From NCBI GenBank assembly GCA_946800325.1, contig OX326961.1:36785043-36849042 (forward strand): a stretch of 64,000 bases of DNA. The letters are read 5' to 3'. The position numbers and the translations under genes are program-made. Of the stretch, positions 32,441 through 44,372 are shown in pieces (the first letter of the stretch is position 1; each line of letters begins with the position of its first letter). Origin of the DNA: Luzula sylvatica (lineage: Eukaryota; Streptophyta; Magnoliopsida; Poales; Juncaceae). The notes below the pieces were generated by a model. That model saw nothing but the letters and a program-made list of their open reading frames with translations, searched no databases and was not told the DNA's origin.

Positions 32441-34450
32441 TGAACTAATCGAGAGTTTGTTCAGGATAATGGATTTTAAAATACATACCTTTGCAGGGGC
32501 AGAATCGTCGTCGTCGCCTCAATGAGGACCGCGGAATCGTCGTCGTCGTCGTCGTCATTTTCTTGCCTTTTGCTGAATTTTTGTAATCACCAAAGAGGGA
32601 AAAAATAGAGTTACAATATATGCCAAAAATCGAAGGCAATCGAAAAAGAATGTTACCTTACAACCTCAATCGATAAGTGCGGAGAGCAAGATTAAGCCTA
32701 ATTGAATCAAAATCGAACCAAAATCTTCCATCCTATCAAACAAACAAAAAACAGCAAAAGAATTTAAATTCAAATCAAATTTAAATTCAGAGAAAACATG
32801 TACATATAAGAATTTACCTGACGAATACCACTTTCGCGAGAAGAAAATATACCCTCGTATTTGTGTATATTTCACTCGAACGGGTACAATTAGTTGACAG
32901 AAAATGAATAAATAAAAACCCTAGTTAGAACATAAATACCTAAATCCTCAAACCCCAAGTCGAGATAAGTAATCAGAAAAGCAAACATGTTCGAAATCAG
33001 TGGAAGAATGGCCGTCGGCTTCGTCATCACTCGTCGTGGCTGCCGTTTCGTCTCGTTTTCTGCGCAAGGTTTTCACAGCGATTCGCCCTTCGAAGCAGGG
33101 TAAGAAGCAAGCTAGAAAGAATTATCAGGTGATGCGGCTGCTGCCATGGAAATGGCCGTCGGTTTCTCCCTTCGATTTTGCCCTTTTTTCATGAGAAAAT
33201 TCGTCCTTGTGTCGCCTCCTTCGCGGTTTGTACCGACCAGCTTGAAGTCGTGAGAAAACCTCTGAGACAACGCAAGGAAGACATCAAGTTTTGATCTCGA
33301 GTTCATTAAGTTCTCATGGTACCAGTACCGGTACATTCCTGAACGAAACTTCATATCATCTCATCTCCCCATCTGTAATCGAAATTTCCGTATGTTAATT
33401 TTGTACTACTATATGACAAAAGGATACTATTACGAAGCTCAATTCGACGAAAATTGAACTGATTATTTAAGCCTTTCTATTATTTTTTAATTTTGAATTC
33501 AACAGATATTATTCCGCATTTCTCATTTTTATTAGTTTGCACAACTGATTATTCGTATCTGGTAAAAAACAACCGAAATAAAAATCATTATGCGAAATCA
33601 CCCCAAATCAACTGAACTTCTTGTCTGGTCCAGAACAATTAATGTTGGGAAAAATGTAATCACCCTAAATCAATTGAAGAAAGCAGGAAAAGAAAAAGAG
33701 AGCAAACCCTAGATATAAACTCAAGTATAAACCCTAGATGAACTAACTGAATCAACAGCAAAAAAATCACGAATCTAAGAAAAGTACTCACCTTTTTTTC
33801 CAGCGGAAGCAAACGGAAGAAAATCGCCTCTTTCGTCGGCGTTTCTTCTCTTGTCTGGTCTAGGGTTAGGCGCGCGATCATATGATCTGCAGCGTGGTTG
33901 AGGAGCCGTGCGAGACGCCTTTTCCCTCTGGCAGAGCTAGGGTATTAGTCGCGGGCTTCGGTGTTTTTCTGAGAGCAAGAGAAAAGCGGTTTGTTGAACC
34001 GGTTCGTGACGGCAAATTGTTCAAACCTTGCAATCTGGTCCGTAATTTGTCTCCAGTACTTCTGGAGCCACTCCCCTAATATTCTCAAATTAGCAAGCTG
34101 GCTTCGAGAATTTATTCTTCGCGTTCTTCTTTTTCCCCTTTATTTTCGTTTCGTCTTTTTCATCACCTTTTTCGACCAAATAACTTGTAACTAATCTGAA
34201 ATTAGCCCCAATTAAGTTGTAATTAATCCGCGTGCGAAATCTGTCCAAAATCGCCTAGGGTTTCTCCACATCTCCTCGTCGCCCGTACTGCCGTGGAAGT
34301 ACGCATCCGTCGTGTCGTCCATGCCGCCATAGAAGCAGGCATCCTTCTCGCTCGTTCCGTTTCCTCGCTCGCTCGTCTCAGGTAGGGTTTTGGATGCTCT
34401 TTTTTCTGAATCGTGGGAGTGAGAAGAAATGGAGTATGAGAGTGAGAAGA
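32441..34450. other. GC-richer region with gene-like patches, unassigned
   Basis: Base composition rises. There is a GTCGTC run at 32504-32555 (poly-Asp or poly-Thr type codons on the minus strand), splice-like sites near 32489 and 32656, GGCCGTCGG repeats at 33010 and 33152, and CTCGCTCGTC repeats at 34340-34380. No continuous coding sequence or known domain can be traced. It may be an untranslated transcript, a decayed gene, or fragments carried by a Helitron. Confidence 0.25.
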
Positions 34451-36147
34451 AACAGGGTATTATTCAGAGAAATGAACAGTAACCGGCGACGTGGAAGCAG
34501 GAAATAAAGGCCCAATGTTACCGATTAGGACTATTATAGATATGACGAAAATGAGGGGCAAAGCATTTTACATAACCAAAATAACACAATTTGGAACGAT
34601 GGTGAAAAAGGAAATAGAAAATGAAAGGTTATACTTGTCCCTTCCAATATTCCCTCAATATATATTGATATGATTATAATATATAATGCATACATTAAAT
34701 GTTAAAAATAGTTTAGATATTAAATCATAATATGTGAGAAATCGTATTAATTATGTGGAAAACCGTATTAATTAAACGGTAAACCATATTGGTTAGGTGG
34801 TAAACTAAAATATTAAAAAATAATTTGGTTTATTTAATATTTTTATTATATTTAATTTAACACATGATAAATCATATTTATTTGAACAAATTTTTGATAT
34901 TTTAATTTCATTTTTTAAAGTAAAATAATTTCATGTTTATTTTACTTAAGTTCGCGAAATAATTATTTTTATTTTCATTATTATATTTCTGTTTATTTTT
35001 ATGATAATTTTATTCATATGTATTCGTTTAACACATGTTAAATGATATATTAATTCAGTCAAATAACTTTTTTTTCCAAATTTATAGATTTAAAATGATT
35101 AATTATATATGATGATAAACAAACTTGTTAAAAATATTAAATAAATTTATGATGTGACACGGTAGATAGATTATTTTAACTTTTGTAGCTTATATAGTCT
35201 AATAAATATCAAAAATAGGATTTTGATATTTGTAGATTATTATTCCTAAAATCTTAGAGTATAAGACCCATATTAAAAATATAATTCTTCCCACGATCAA
35301 AACCGAGTTCTTATATGTCAAAGTTCTCGAAAGAGTATAATCGTAATTTCATTTTTATGGGTTATTTAAATAAATTTATTATAGGGTCTTATTTGCATAA
35401 TGACCAAACCATTAATAATACTAAAACAAGATTTTGTAAAAGAAATCCTACAAACTTGTAAATTGAATAGTTTACAAATATGAAAGTTTTGAGAGTATGC
35501 ATGTAATGTGCAATTCCACTCACTTATTAGGCGGCCAAGTGACAAACACTTACATCCATCCATGGCCACAATACATTCATGAAACCCTAAGAAAAGAAAA
35601 GAGAAAAAGAGGAAAAATTAAGGAAAAGAGGAGATTTCGCAAAACGAAAAGTGTCATAATCTTCAGGAGGTTGAGTTGTGCGAGTTGACACGATCAAAAA
35701 AAGAATTTCATCCAAGTTTCGAGTTTCTCCATTTTCAATCCATCTTGTGCGCCGTTTCGATTAATCTCTTGTTTGTCGAGTTTCTTTCCATTATGTGAGT
35801 GCTACTCTCACTTTCCTCTTATTAAGAATTTAATTACGAGCGTTTCCAGACCTTACATGATAGTCAATGGTTCTTGCTTTAGAAACCGTATTTTGCTTTA
35901 AAAACCGTGTTACCTCAACAAAATGTATATTATGTATATTTGATCATCTATATATATGTAGAATTTGAGTTTGATAAAACGTAAGCCGGGCTTACGATTT
36001 TAGTGAGGGTTTCCGGGAGGCTCTTTATATATATGATTTGAATTGTCTAAAACGTAAGCTGGGACTTGCGATTTTAGAAAGGGTCTATGTGAGACTCTAT
36101 TGAGGGAAAAGACATAGCTAACTTGATGTAGTGCAAAGTCCCGACCC
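34451..36147. other. AT-rich intergenic DNA
   Basis: 34680-35350 is very AT-rich. An imperfect repeat of AACGTAAGC...GATTTTAG occurs near 35979 and 36050. A CT-rich stretch at 35700-35820 looks like a 5' leader, but no gene can be linked to it with confidence. Confidence 0.35.
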
Positions 36148-36483
36148 ATGAGGGATCTGGCTGTGGCGCATGAATATCCAGTAGGCGCCGCCTCCACCCC
36201 CACCTCCGCCTCTTCCTCCCTCTCCCCGCCTCAGCCACACCACCCTATGTGCCTCCGCACACTCTCTTTCTCCAATCGTTACCATATCCACATCCTTCCG
36301 CCCCCCCTATTTTCCACACCCACCTCCCTCCGCAAATTTGTCTCAATCCCTTCTACAGACCCGCCCCCCTCCACTGACTCTCTGTGTAGTTCCGTCTCGA
36401 CTCCATTCACTGATCTCCTTCTGAGCTCCTCCGGTGAGGCTCCCAAGCTCCTATTCGTCAAAGACAACAAAGAGCTTAGCTGA
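36148..36483 (+). CDS. Hypothetical short ORF, transit-peptide-like
   Basis: An open frame of 111 codons starts MRDLAVAHEY, is rich in Ser, Pro and Thr, and ends GEAPKLLFVKDNKELS. The composition (few acidic residues, many Ser) is like a plastid transit peptide followed by the start of a domain that is then cut off. No family is recognised. The opposite strand is open too (to 36896), which weakens the case. It may be a gene fragment. Confidence 0.2.
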   Translation: MRDLAVAHEYPVGAASTPTSASSSLSPPQPHHPMCLRTLSFSNRYHIHILPPPLFSTPTSLRKFVSIPSTDPPPSTDSLCSSVSTPFTDLLLSSSGEAPKLLFVKDNKELS

Positions 36484-37059
36484 CGGCCTTTGGAAACGGC
36501 GAGTAAATGGCTAAAGAAAACGGCATCCTTGTCTTGTTTTTTCAGCTCTTGAACAGATCCTAGTTTGTTTTCAGTAGAAGACTGATTGGATCGGTTCCGA
36601 TACCGACCCGAATCGAGTACAAAACAGTTTGGTACGGGGTACCAAGAACTTTCCTTCCTCTTTGCAAGTTCACTCGATGGTGATGCATTGGCGTAGTGAC
36701 CACGGCAACATATATGACCGAAAGGCGTAAGAGGATGTGGTGTCGGCAAAGGGCCGCATGACACCAGCAACTTGGGTCCACGGCACCGGCAAATGGCACA
36801 TGGTGCTCGCAAAGGACCTACGATGCCGCAAAGAGCACACGACACACCGGCTGGAAGAAACATCAAAGGGTGGGTTCCGACCGATGATGGCGGCATTTTA
36901 GAGTTTGCTAATTCTAATTAGGGTTCTTTGGTTTTTCTTCTACTTTTTTATGGTTTAATTGGTTTTGGACCATGTAATTTTAAGAAAAATGTAACTCTTT
37001 CCCTTCTTTTTTATTATATATATCACCTAAGAGGTTAATCCTCTTAATTCAAAAAAAAT
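36484..37059. other. Intergenic DNA, no gene seen
   Basis: GC-richer to 36890, with GGCACCGGCAAATGGCACA-like short repeats on the plus strand, then T-rich. No conserved domain in any frame. Confidence 0.35.
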
Positions 37060-38578
37060 TAGTAAATAAATACCCACAAGCAAAAGCATAACTAATGATT
37101 TCTCATGAAAAATAGGAAGAAAAAAGAAGTAAAATTTAAAGGTCTCGAACATTATATATTATGAAAAGAAATATTTGAGAATGTATAAATCAATGATATA
37201 TTGTTTTTTAAAAAATTATATCATACATATAAAAATGCATCATACATCTATAAAATTATATCATACATATAAAAATACATCACCCATTTTGAAAAGTGTC
37301 GGATACATTCAAAAATATATCATGCATTTTATTTCAAAAGATTTATGCCAAAACATATATTATACTTTCAAAATATATAAAATTATAGAACATAAATACG
37401 AAAAAAAAATAATTCAATTGCATATTGTCATCTTCAAATATTTAAAAAATTATAAAGATATATTGTTTTTTAAAAAATCATTCAATTGCATATTTATGTC
37501 ATGTTCAAATATGAAAAAAAATCAATAAAGGATATGTAACCAACTTAAAAAAATAATTAAAATATCATTTCAAAAAGATTTCTCATAAAAAATTGGATAC
37601 TTAAATAACATGTATCGTATTTTTTGTTTTTTGTTGCAAAAAAGCCCTTAGGCACATGTATCGTATAATTAATATGTTAAATACCGAGTAATGTATATCA
37701 GGACTGTATGAGATAAATGTTGTGAAAGGGTGGATTATCATTGCGGAGTCCTGTATATTGAGTCTGTATACTTGCAAATTCATATGTGGCGAATATTTTT
37801 TTGCTTTTAGTTAAATACTTAAAGATGTTTATTGAATGCAATTCATGCACATGTATGAGTTACTACAAAAAATAGTAAATAAATATATCCATAAGAATTT
37901 TGATAAATTATCTTAAATTATCTAATGAATTCTCACTAAAAATATAATTATAATACAATTTTGATAAATTATCTTAAAACTGCTATACAAAATATAATTA
38001 TAATGACTCAAACCCAACTAAAATGTTCAAACCAAACTAAAATTTATATGAAGTAAAAAATACAAGAAAAAAGGATCAAATTGGAAAAAATACAAGAATA
38101 ATCTCATAACATTCCTGAGCTCAAAACAAACTAAGGAGAAGAAAGAAAAAACTTCACTCACTAATAATAACAAACGAAGCACAAATGGACATCTCCAATC
38201 ACAAACCTACAGGGAAATTACTAATTTGCCCCTGCTGTAATTTGTCCTTGCTGTACACCTTGTACAGATCCTTATCCTCATCGCCAACGATTTCTTCACC
38301 AAACAAAAACACCAAAAAAAACATCAATCAGTATAATTTCACATAATTCATTTCATTATCATTATTATCATGATTATGAATATAATATACCTTGTCATGA
38401 AGAGTATTAGTAAAAGTGAGGCTCTTGAGTAATATTCTCATTTCCTGTAAGGGCATTGCCACCTGCTGGATCCAGATGCAATTCTACAAACTATATAAAA
38501 AAATACATTAATCCAAGTCAACAATATAATTTTACTATTTCATATTCATTAAATGAAATAATTGAGAAAATATTATGA

Positions 38579-38635
<57 letters not shown>

Positions 38636-38990
38636 AAACCTGAAGGTGGTGAGCATTATTAGTATTCTTAGAAGAAATCATGTCGTCAGCACCCAAATCG
38701 AGCAAGGCTGCCAAGGGAGCGCAACCTGGCGACTCCATTAGGGGTCTTAATTGGAGGGTCCTGTTTTCTTCTGTACTGGAGGGGTCAGGTATGATGCTTC
38801 GTCTAATCGGGTGTTGACTAGAGTGGGATTACTTGGAGGAGAAGAGTTTGAGGACAATGGCGAGGATAAGCCGTCTAATAAATCCAATAATGGAGATGGA
38901 GAGGCTTTTGAAGTAATGGAGGGGATGGGACTGGAGGCGGGCGGTCCATTTTGAACAGGAGAGGATTCGATGCATAGAAGATCCATAAGA
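37060..38990 (-). pseudogene. Duplicated, degraded 3' end of the AP-1 gamma-adaptin gene
   Basis: The segment is collinear with about 53.0-55.5 kb. AGTAAATAAATA and AGCAAAAGCATAACTAATGA at 37060-37090 match 54026-54056; the stop-proximal exon region (38160-38300) matches 54300-54490; the exon 17-like part (38390-38490) matches 54590-54690; the hinge exon 14-like part (38636-38745) matches 55330-55500. The copy lacks most of exon 16 and has frame breaks, so it cannot encode the ear domain. It forms the left border of the tandem array. Spacing is loosened by insertions of AT-rich DNA (37140-38000), partly shared with 53.0-53.7 kb. Confidence 0.8.
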
Positions 38991-39750
38991 TCTCAGGTCC
39001 GTGCCCGTGCTAGCCGTCTACCTAATAACAAAATGAAAATTACATATAAATCCACATAAATATTATGAATTCAGAGAGAGAGAGAGAGAAAAGAAACCTG
39101 AAGGTGGTGAGCTGGACAAATCATGCAGAACATCATCCTTTGAGCTCGGATCTTCTGGCCACGGGTACGAGGAATTCAGTAAGGCACTACGAAATTTTGT
39201 TTTTCTTTTTTTTCTTTTTTTCTTTTTTTGTTCTTTTTTGTTCTTTTTTCCCTTTTGTTTCTTTTTTTTTCTTTTTAATCTTTTTTTTCCTTTGTTTCTT
39301 CATTTTTTTTCTTTTTTTTTTCTTTTTTTTCTTTTTTTCTTTTCTTTTTTTTCTCTTTTTTATTTTGATTTTACTTCCAAATTGCTGCTCTGGAATGTCG
39401 AGATTGGTGGATAATCTGTTGTGATCGTTGCTCTGTCCTCTCCTGTTCAAACAAAAATAGAAAAATAAATTATTTTGTATTTAAATGATATTCTTTTTTC
39501 AAATACTTTATTACTTGGAGGAGAAGAGTTTGAGGGCAATGGTGAGGATAAGCCGTCTAATAAATCCTATACTGGAGATGGAGAGGCTTTTGAAGTAATG
39601 GAGGGGATGGGACTGGAGGCGGGCGGTCCATTTTTAACAGGAGAGGATTCGATGCATAGAAGATCCATAAGATCTCAAGTCCGTGCCCGTGCTGGCCGTC
39701 TACCTAATAACAAAAAGAAAATTACATATAAATCCACATAAATATTATGA

Positions 39751-39795
<45 letters not shown>

Positions 39796-42700
39796 AAACC
39801 TGAAGGTGGTGAGCTGGACAAATCATGCCGAACATCATCCTTTGAGCTCGGATCTTCTGGCCACGGGTACGAGGAATTCAGTAAGGCACTACGAAATTTT
39901 GTTTTTCTTTTTTTTCTTTTTCCTTTTTTTGTTCTTTTTTTTCTTTTTTCCCTTTTGTTTCTTTTTTTTCCTTTGTTTCTTCATTTTTTTTCTTTTTTTT
40001 CTTTTTTTTTCTTTTTTTTCTTTTTTTCTTTTCTTTTTTTTCTCTTTTTTATTTTGATTTTACTTCCAAATTGCTGCTCTGGAATGTCGAGATAGGTGGA
40101 TAATCTGTTGTGATCGTTGCTCTGTCCTCTCCTGTTCAAACAAAAATAGAAAAATAAATTATTTTGTATTTAAATGATATTCTTTTTTCAAATACTTTAT
40201 TACTTGGAGGAGAAGAGTTTGAGGGCAATGGTGAGGATAAGCCGTCTAATAAATCCTATACTGGAGATGGAGAGGCTTTTGAAGTAATGGAGGGGATGGG
40301 AATGGAGGCGGGCGGTCCATTTTGAACAGGAGAGGATTCGATGCATAGAAGATCCATAAGATCTCAAGTCCGTGCCCGTGCTGGCCGTCTACCTAATAAC
40401 AAAAAGAAAATTACATATAAATCCACATAAATATTATGAATTCAAAGAGAGAGAGAGAGAGAGAGAAAAGAAACCTGAAGGTGGTGAGCTGGACAAATCA
40501 TGCAGAACATCATCATTTGAGCTCGGATCTTCTGGCCACGGGTACGAGGAATTCGGTAAGGCACTACGAAATTTTGTTTTTCTTTTCTTCTTTTTTTTTT
40601 TCTTTTTTTGTTCTTTTTTTTTCTTTTTGCCCTTTTGTTTCTTTTTTTTTCTTTTTTTTCTTTTTTAATTTTTTTTATTCTTTTTTTTCCTTTGTTTCTT
40701 CTTTTTTTTTCTTTTTTTTCATTTGTTTCTTCTTCTTTTTTTTTCTTTTTTTTTTTTATTTTACTTCCAAATTGCTGCTCTGGAATGTCGAGATTGGTGG
40801 ATAATCTGTTGTGATCGTTGCTCTGTCCTCTCCTGTTCAAACAAAAACAGATAAATAAATTATTTTGTATTTAAATGATATTTTCTTTTTTCAAATATTT
40901 TATTACTTGGAGGAGAAGAGTTTGACGGCAATGGTGAGGATAAGCCGTCTAATAAATCCAATAATGGTGAGGAATTCAGTAAGGCACTACGAAATTTTGG
41001 TTTTCTTTTTTTCTTTTTTTGTTCTTTTTTTTTCTTTTTTCCCCTTTGTTTCTTTTTTTTTCTTTTTTTCTTTTTTAATTTTTTTTATTCTTTTTTTTCC
41101 TTTGTTTCTTCTTTTTTTTTCTTTTTTTCTTTTTTTTTTCTTTTCTTTTTTTTCTCTTTTTTATTTTGATTTTACTTCCAAATTGCTGCTCTGGAATGTC
41201 GAGATTGGTGGATAATCTGTTGTGATCGTTGCTCTGTCCTCTCCTGTTAAAAAAAAATAGAAAAATAAATCATTTTGTATTTAAATGATATTCTTTTTTC
41301 AAATATTTTATTACTTGGAGGAGAAGAGTTTGAGGGCAATGGTGAGGATAAGCCGTCTAATAAATCCAATACTGGAGATGGAGAGGCTTTTGAAGTAATG
41401 GAGGGGATGGGACTGGAGGCGGGCGGTTTGAACAGGAGAGGATTCGATGCATAGAAGATCCATAAGATCTCAGGTCCGTGCCTGTGCTGGCCGTCTACCT
41501 AATAACAAAAAGAAAATTACATATAAATCCACATAAATATTATGAATTCAAAGAGAGAGAGAGAGAAAAGAAACCTGAAGGTGGTGAGCTGGACAAATCA
41601 TGCAGAACATCATCCTTTGAGCTCGGATCTTCTGGCCACGGGTACGAGGAATTCGGTAAGGCACTACGAAATTTTTTTTTTCTTTTTTTTTTCTTTTTTT
41701 TCTTTTTTTCTTTTTTTGTTCTTTTTTTTTCTTTTTTCCCTTTTGTTTCTTTTTTTTTCTTTTGTTTCTTTTTTAATTTTTTTTATTCTTTTTTTTCCTT
41801 TGTTTCTTCTTTTTTTTTTCTTTTTTTTCGTTTTTTATTTTGATTTTACTTCCAAATTGCTGCTCTGGAATGTCGAGATTGGTGGATAATCTGTTGTGAT
41901 CGTTGCTCTGTCCTCTCCTATTCAAACAAAAATAGAAAAATAAATTATTTTGTATTTAAATGATATTCTTTTTTCAAATATTTTATTACTTGGAGGCGAA
42001 GAGTTTCAGGGCAATGGTGAGGATAAGCCGTCTAATAAATCCTATACTGGAGATGGAGAGGCTTTTGAAGTAATGGAGGGGATGGGACTGGAGGCGGGCG
42101 GTCCATTTTGAACAAGAGAGGATTCGATGCATAGAAGATCCATAAGATCTCAGGTCCGTGCCTGTGCTAGCCGTCTACCTAATAACAAAAAGAAAATTAC
42201 ATATAAATCCACATAAATATTATGAATTCAGAGAGAGTGATCGAGAGAGAAAAGAAACCTGAAGGTGGTGAGCTGGACAAATCATGCAGAACATCATCAA
42301 TTGAGCTCGGATCTTCTGGCCACGGGTACGAGGAATTCGGTAAGGCACTACGAAATTTTGTTTTTCTTTTCTTCTTTTTTTTTTCCTTTTTTGGTTTTTT
42401 TTTTTCTTTTTTCCCTTTTGTTTCTTTTTTTTCTTTTTTTTCTTTTTTAATTTTTTTTATTCTTTTTTTTCCTTTGTTTCTTCTTTTTTTTTCTTTTTTT
42501 TCCTTTGTTTCTTCTCTCTTTTTTTTTCTTTTTTTTTCTCTTTTTTATTTTGATTTTACTTCCAAATTGCTGCTCTGGAATGTCGAGATTGGTGGATAAT
42601 CTGTTGTGATCGTTGCTCTGTCCTCTCCTGTTCAAACAAAAACAGATAAATAAATTATTTTGTATTTAAATGATATTTTCTTTTTTCAAATATTTTATTA

Positions 42701-43299
42701 CTTGGAGGAGAAGAGTTTGACGGCAATGGTGAGGATAAGCCGTCTAATAAATCCAATAATGGTGAGGAATTCAGTAAGGCACTACGAAATTTTGGTTTTC
42801 TTTTTTTCTTTTTTTGTTCTTTTTTTTTTATTCTTTTTTTTCCTTTGTTTCTTCTTTTTTTTTCTTTTTTTCTTTTTTTTTTCTTTTCTTTTTTTGGTCT
42901 TTTTTTTCTCTTTTTTATTTTGATTTTACTTCCAAATTGCTGCTCTGGAATGTCGAGATTGGTGGATAATCTGTTGTGATCGTTGCTCTGTCCTCTCCTG
43001 TTAAAAAAAAATAGAAAAATAAATTATTTTGTATTTAAATGATATTCTTTTTTCAAATATTTTATTACTTGGAGGAGAAGAGTTTGAGGGCAATGGTGAG
43101 GATAAGCCGTCTAATAAATCCAATACTGGAGATGGAGAGGCTTTTGAAGTAATGGAGGGGATGGGACTGGAGGCGGGCGGTTTGAACAGGAGAGGATTCG
43201 ATGCATAGAAGATCCATAAGATCTCAGGTCCGTGCCCGTGCTGGCCGTCTACCTAATAACAAAAAGAAAATTACATATAAATCCACATAAATATTATGA

Positions 43300-43336
<37 letters not shown>

Positions 43337-44323
43337 AAACCTGAAGGTGGTGAGCTGGACAAATCATGCAGAACATCATCATTTGAGCTCGGATCTTCTG
43401 GCCACGGGTACGAGGAATTCGGTAAGGCACTACGAAATTTTGTTTTTCTTTTCTTCTTTTTTTTTTTTCTTTTTTTGTTCTTTTTTTTTCTTTTTTCCCT
43501 TTTGTTTCTTTTTTTTCTTTTTTTTCTTTTTTAATTTTTTTTATTCTTTTTTTTCCTTTGTTTCTTCTTTTTTTTTCTTTTTTTTTTTTTCTCTTTTTTA
43601 TTTTGATTTTACTTCCAAATTGCTGCTCTGGAATGTCGAGATTGGTGGATAATCTGTTGTGATCGTTGCTCTGTCCTCTCCTGTTCAAACAAAAACAGAT
43701 AAATAAATTATTTTGTATTTAAATGATATTTTCTTTTTTCAAATATTTTATTACTTGGAGGAGAAGAGTTTGACGGCAATGGCGAGGATAAGCCGTCTAA
43801 TAAATCCAATAATGGTGAGGAATTCAGTAAGGCACTACGAAATTTTGGTTTTCTTTTTTTTTTTATTCTTTTTTTTCCTTTGTTTCTTCTTTTTTTTTCT
43901 TTTTTTCTTTTTTTTTTCTTTTCTTTTTTTTCTCTTTTTTATTTTGATTTTACTTCCAAATTGCTGCTCTGGAATGTCGAGATAGGTGGATAATCTGTTG
44001 TGATCGTTGCTCTGTCCTCTCATGTTAAAAAAAAATAGAAAAATAAATTATTTTGTATTTAAATGATATTCTTTTTTCAAATATTTTATTACTTGGAGGA
44101 GAAGAGTTTGAGGGCAATGGTGAGGATAAGCCGTCTAATAAATCCAATACTGGAGATGGAGAGGCTTTTGAAGTAATGGAGGGGATGGGACTGGAGGCGG
44201 GTGGTTTGAACAGGAGAGGATTCGATGCATAGAAGATCCATAAGATCTCAGGTCCATGCCCGTGCTGGCCGTCTACCTAATAACAAAAAGAAAATTACAT
44301 ATAAATCCACATAAATATTATGA

Positions 44324-44372
<49 letters not shown>

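Noticed and set aside
36279..36896. 205-codon ORF on the minus strand
   Set aside because: No domain, odd Cys/Pro-rich composition, overlaps another open frame on the plus strand, no splice or start context.
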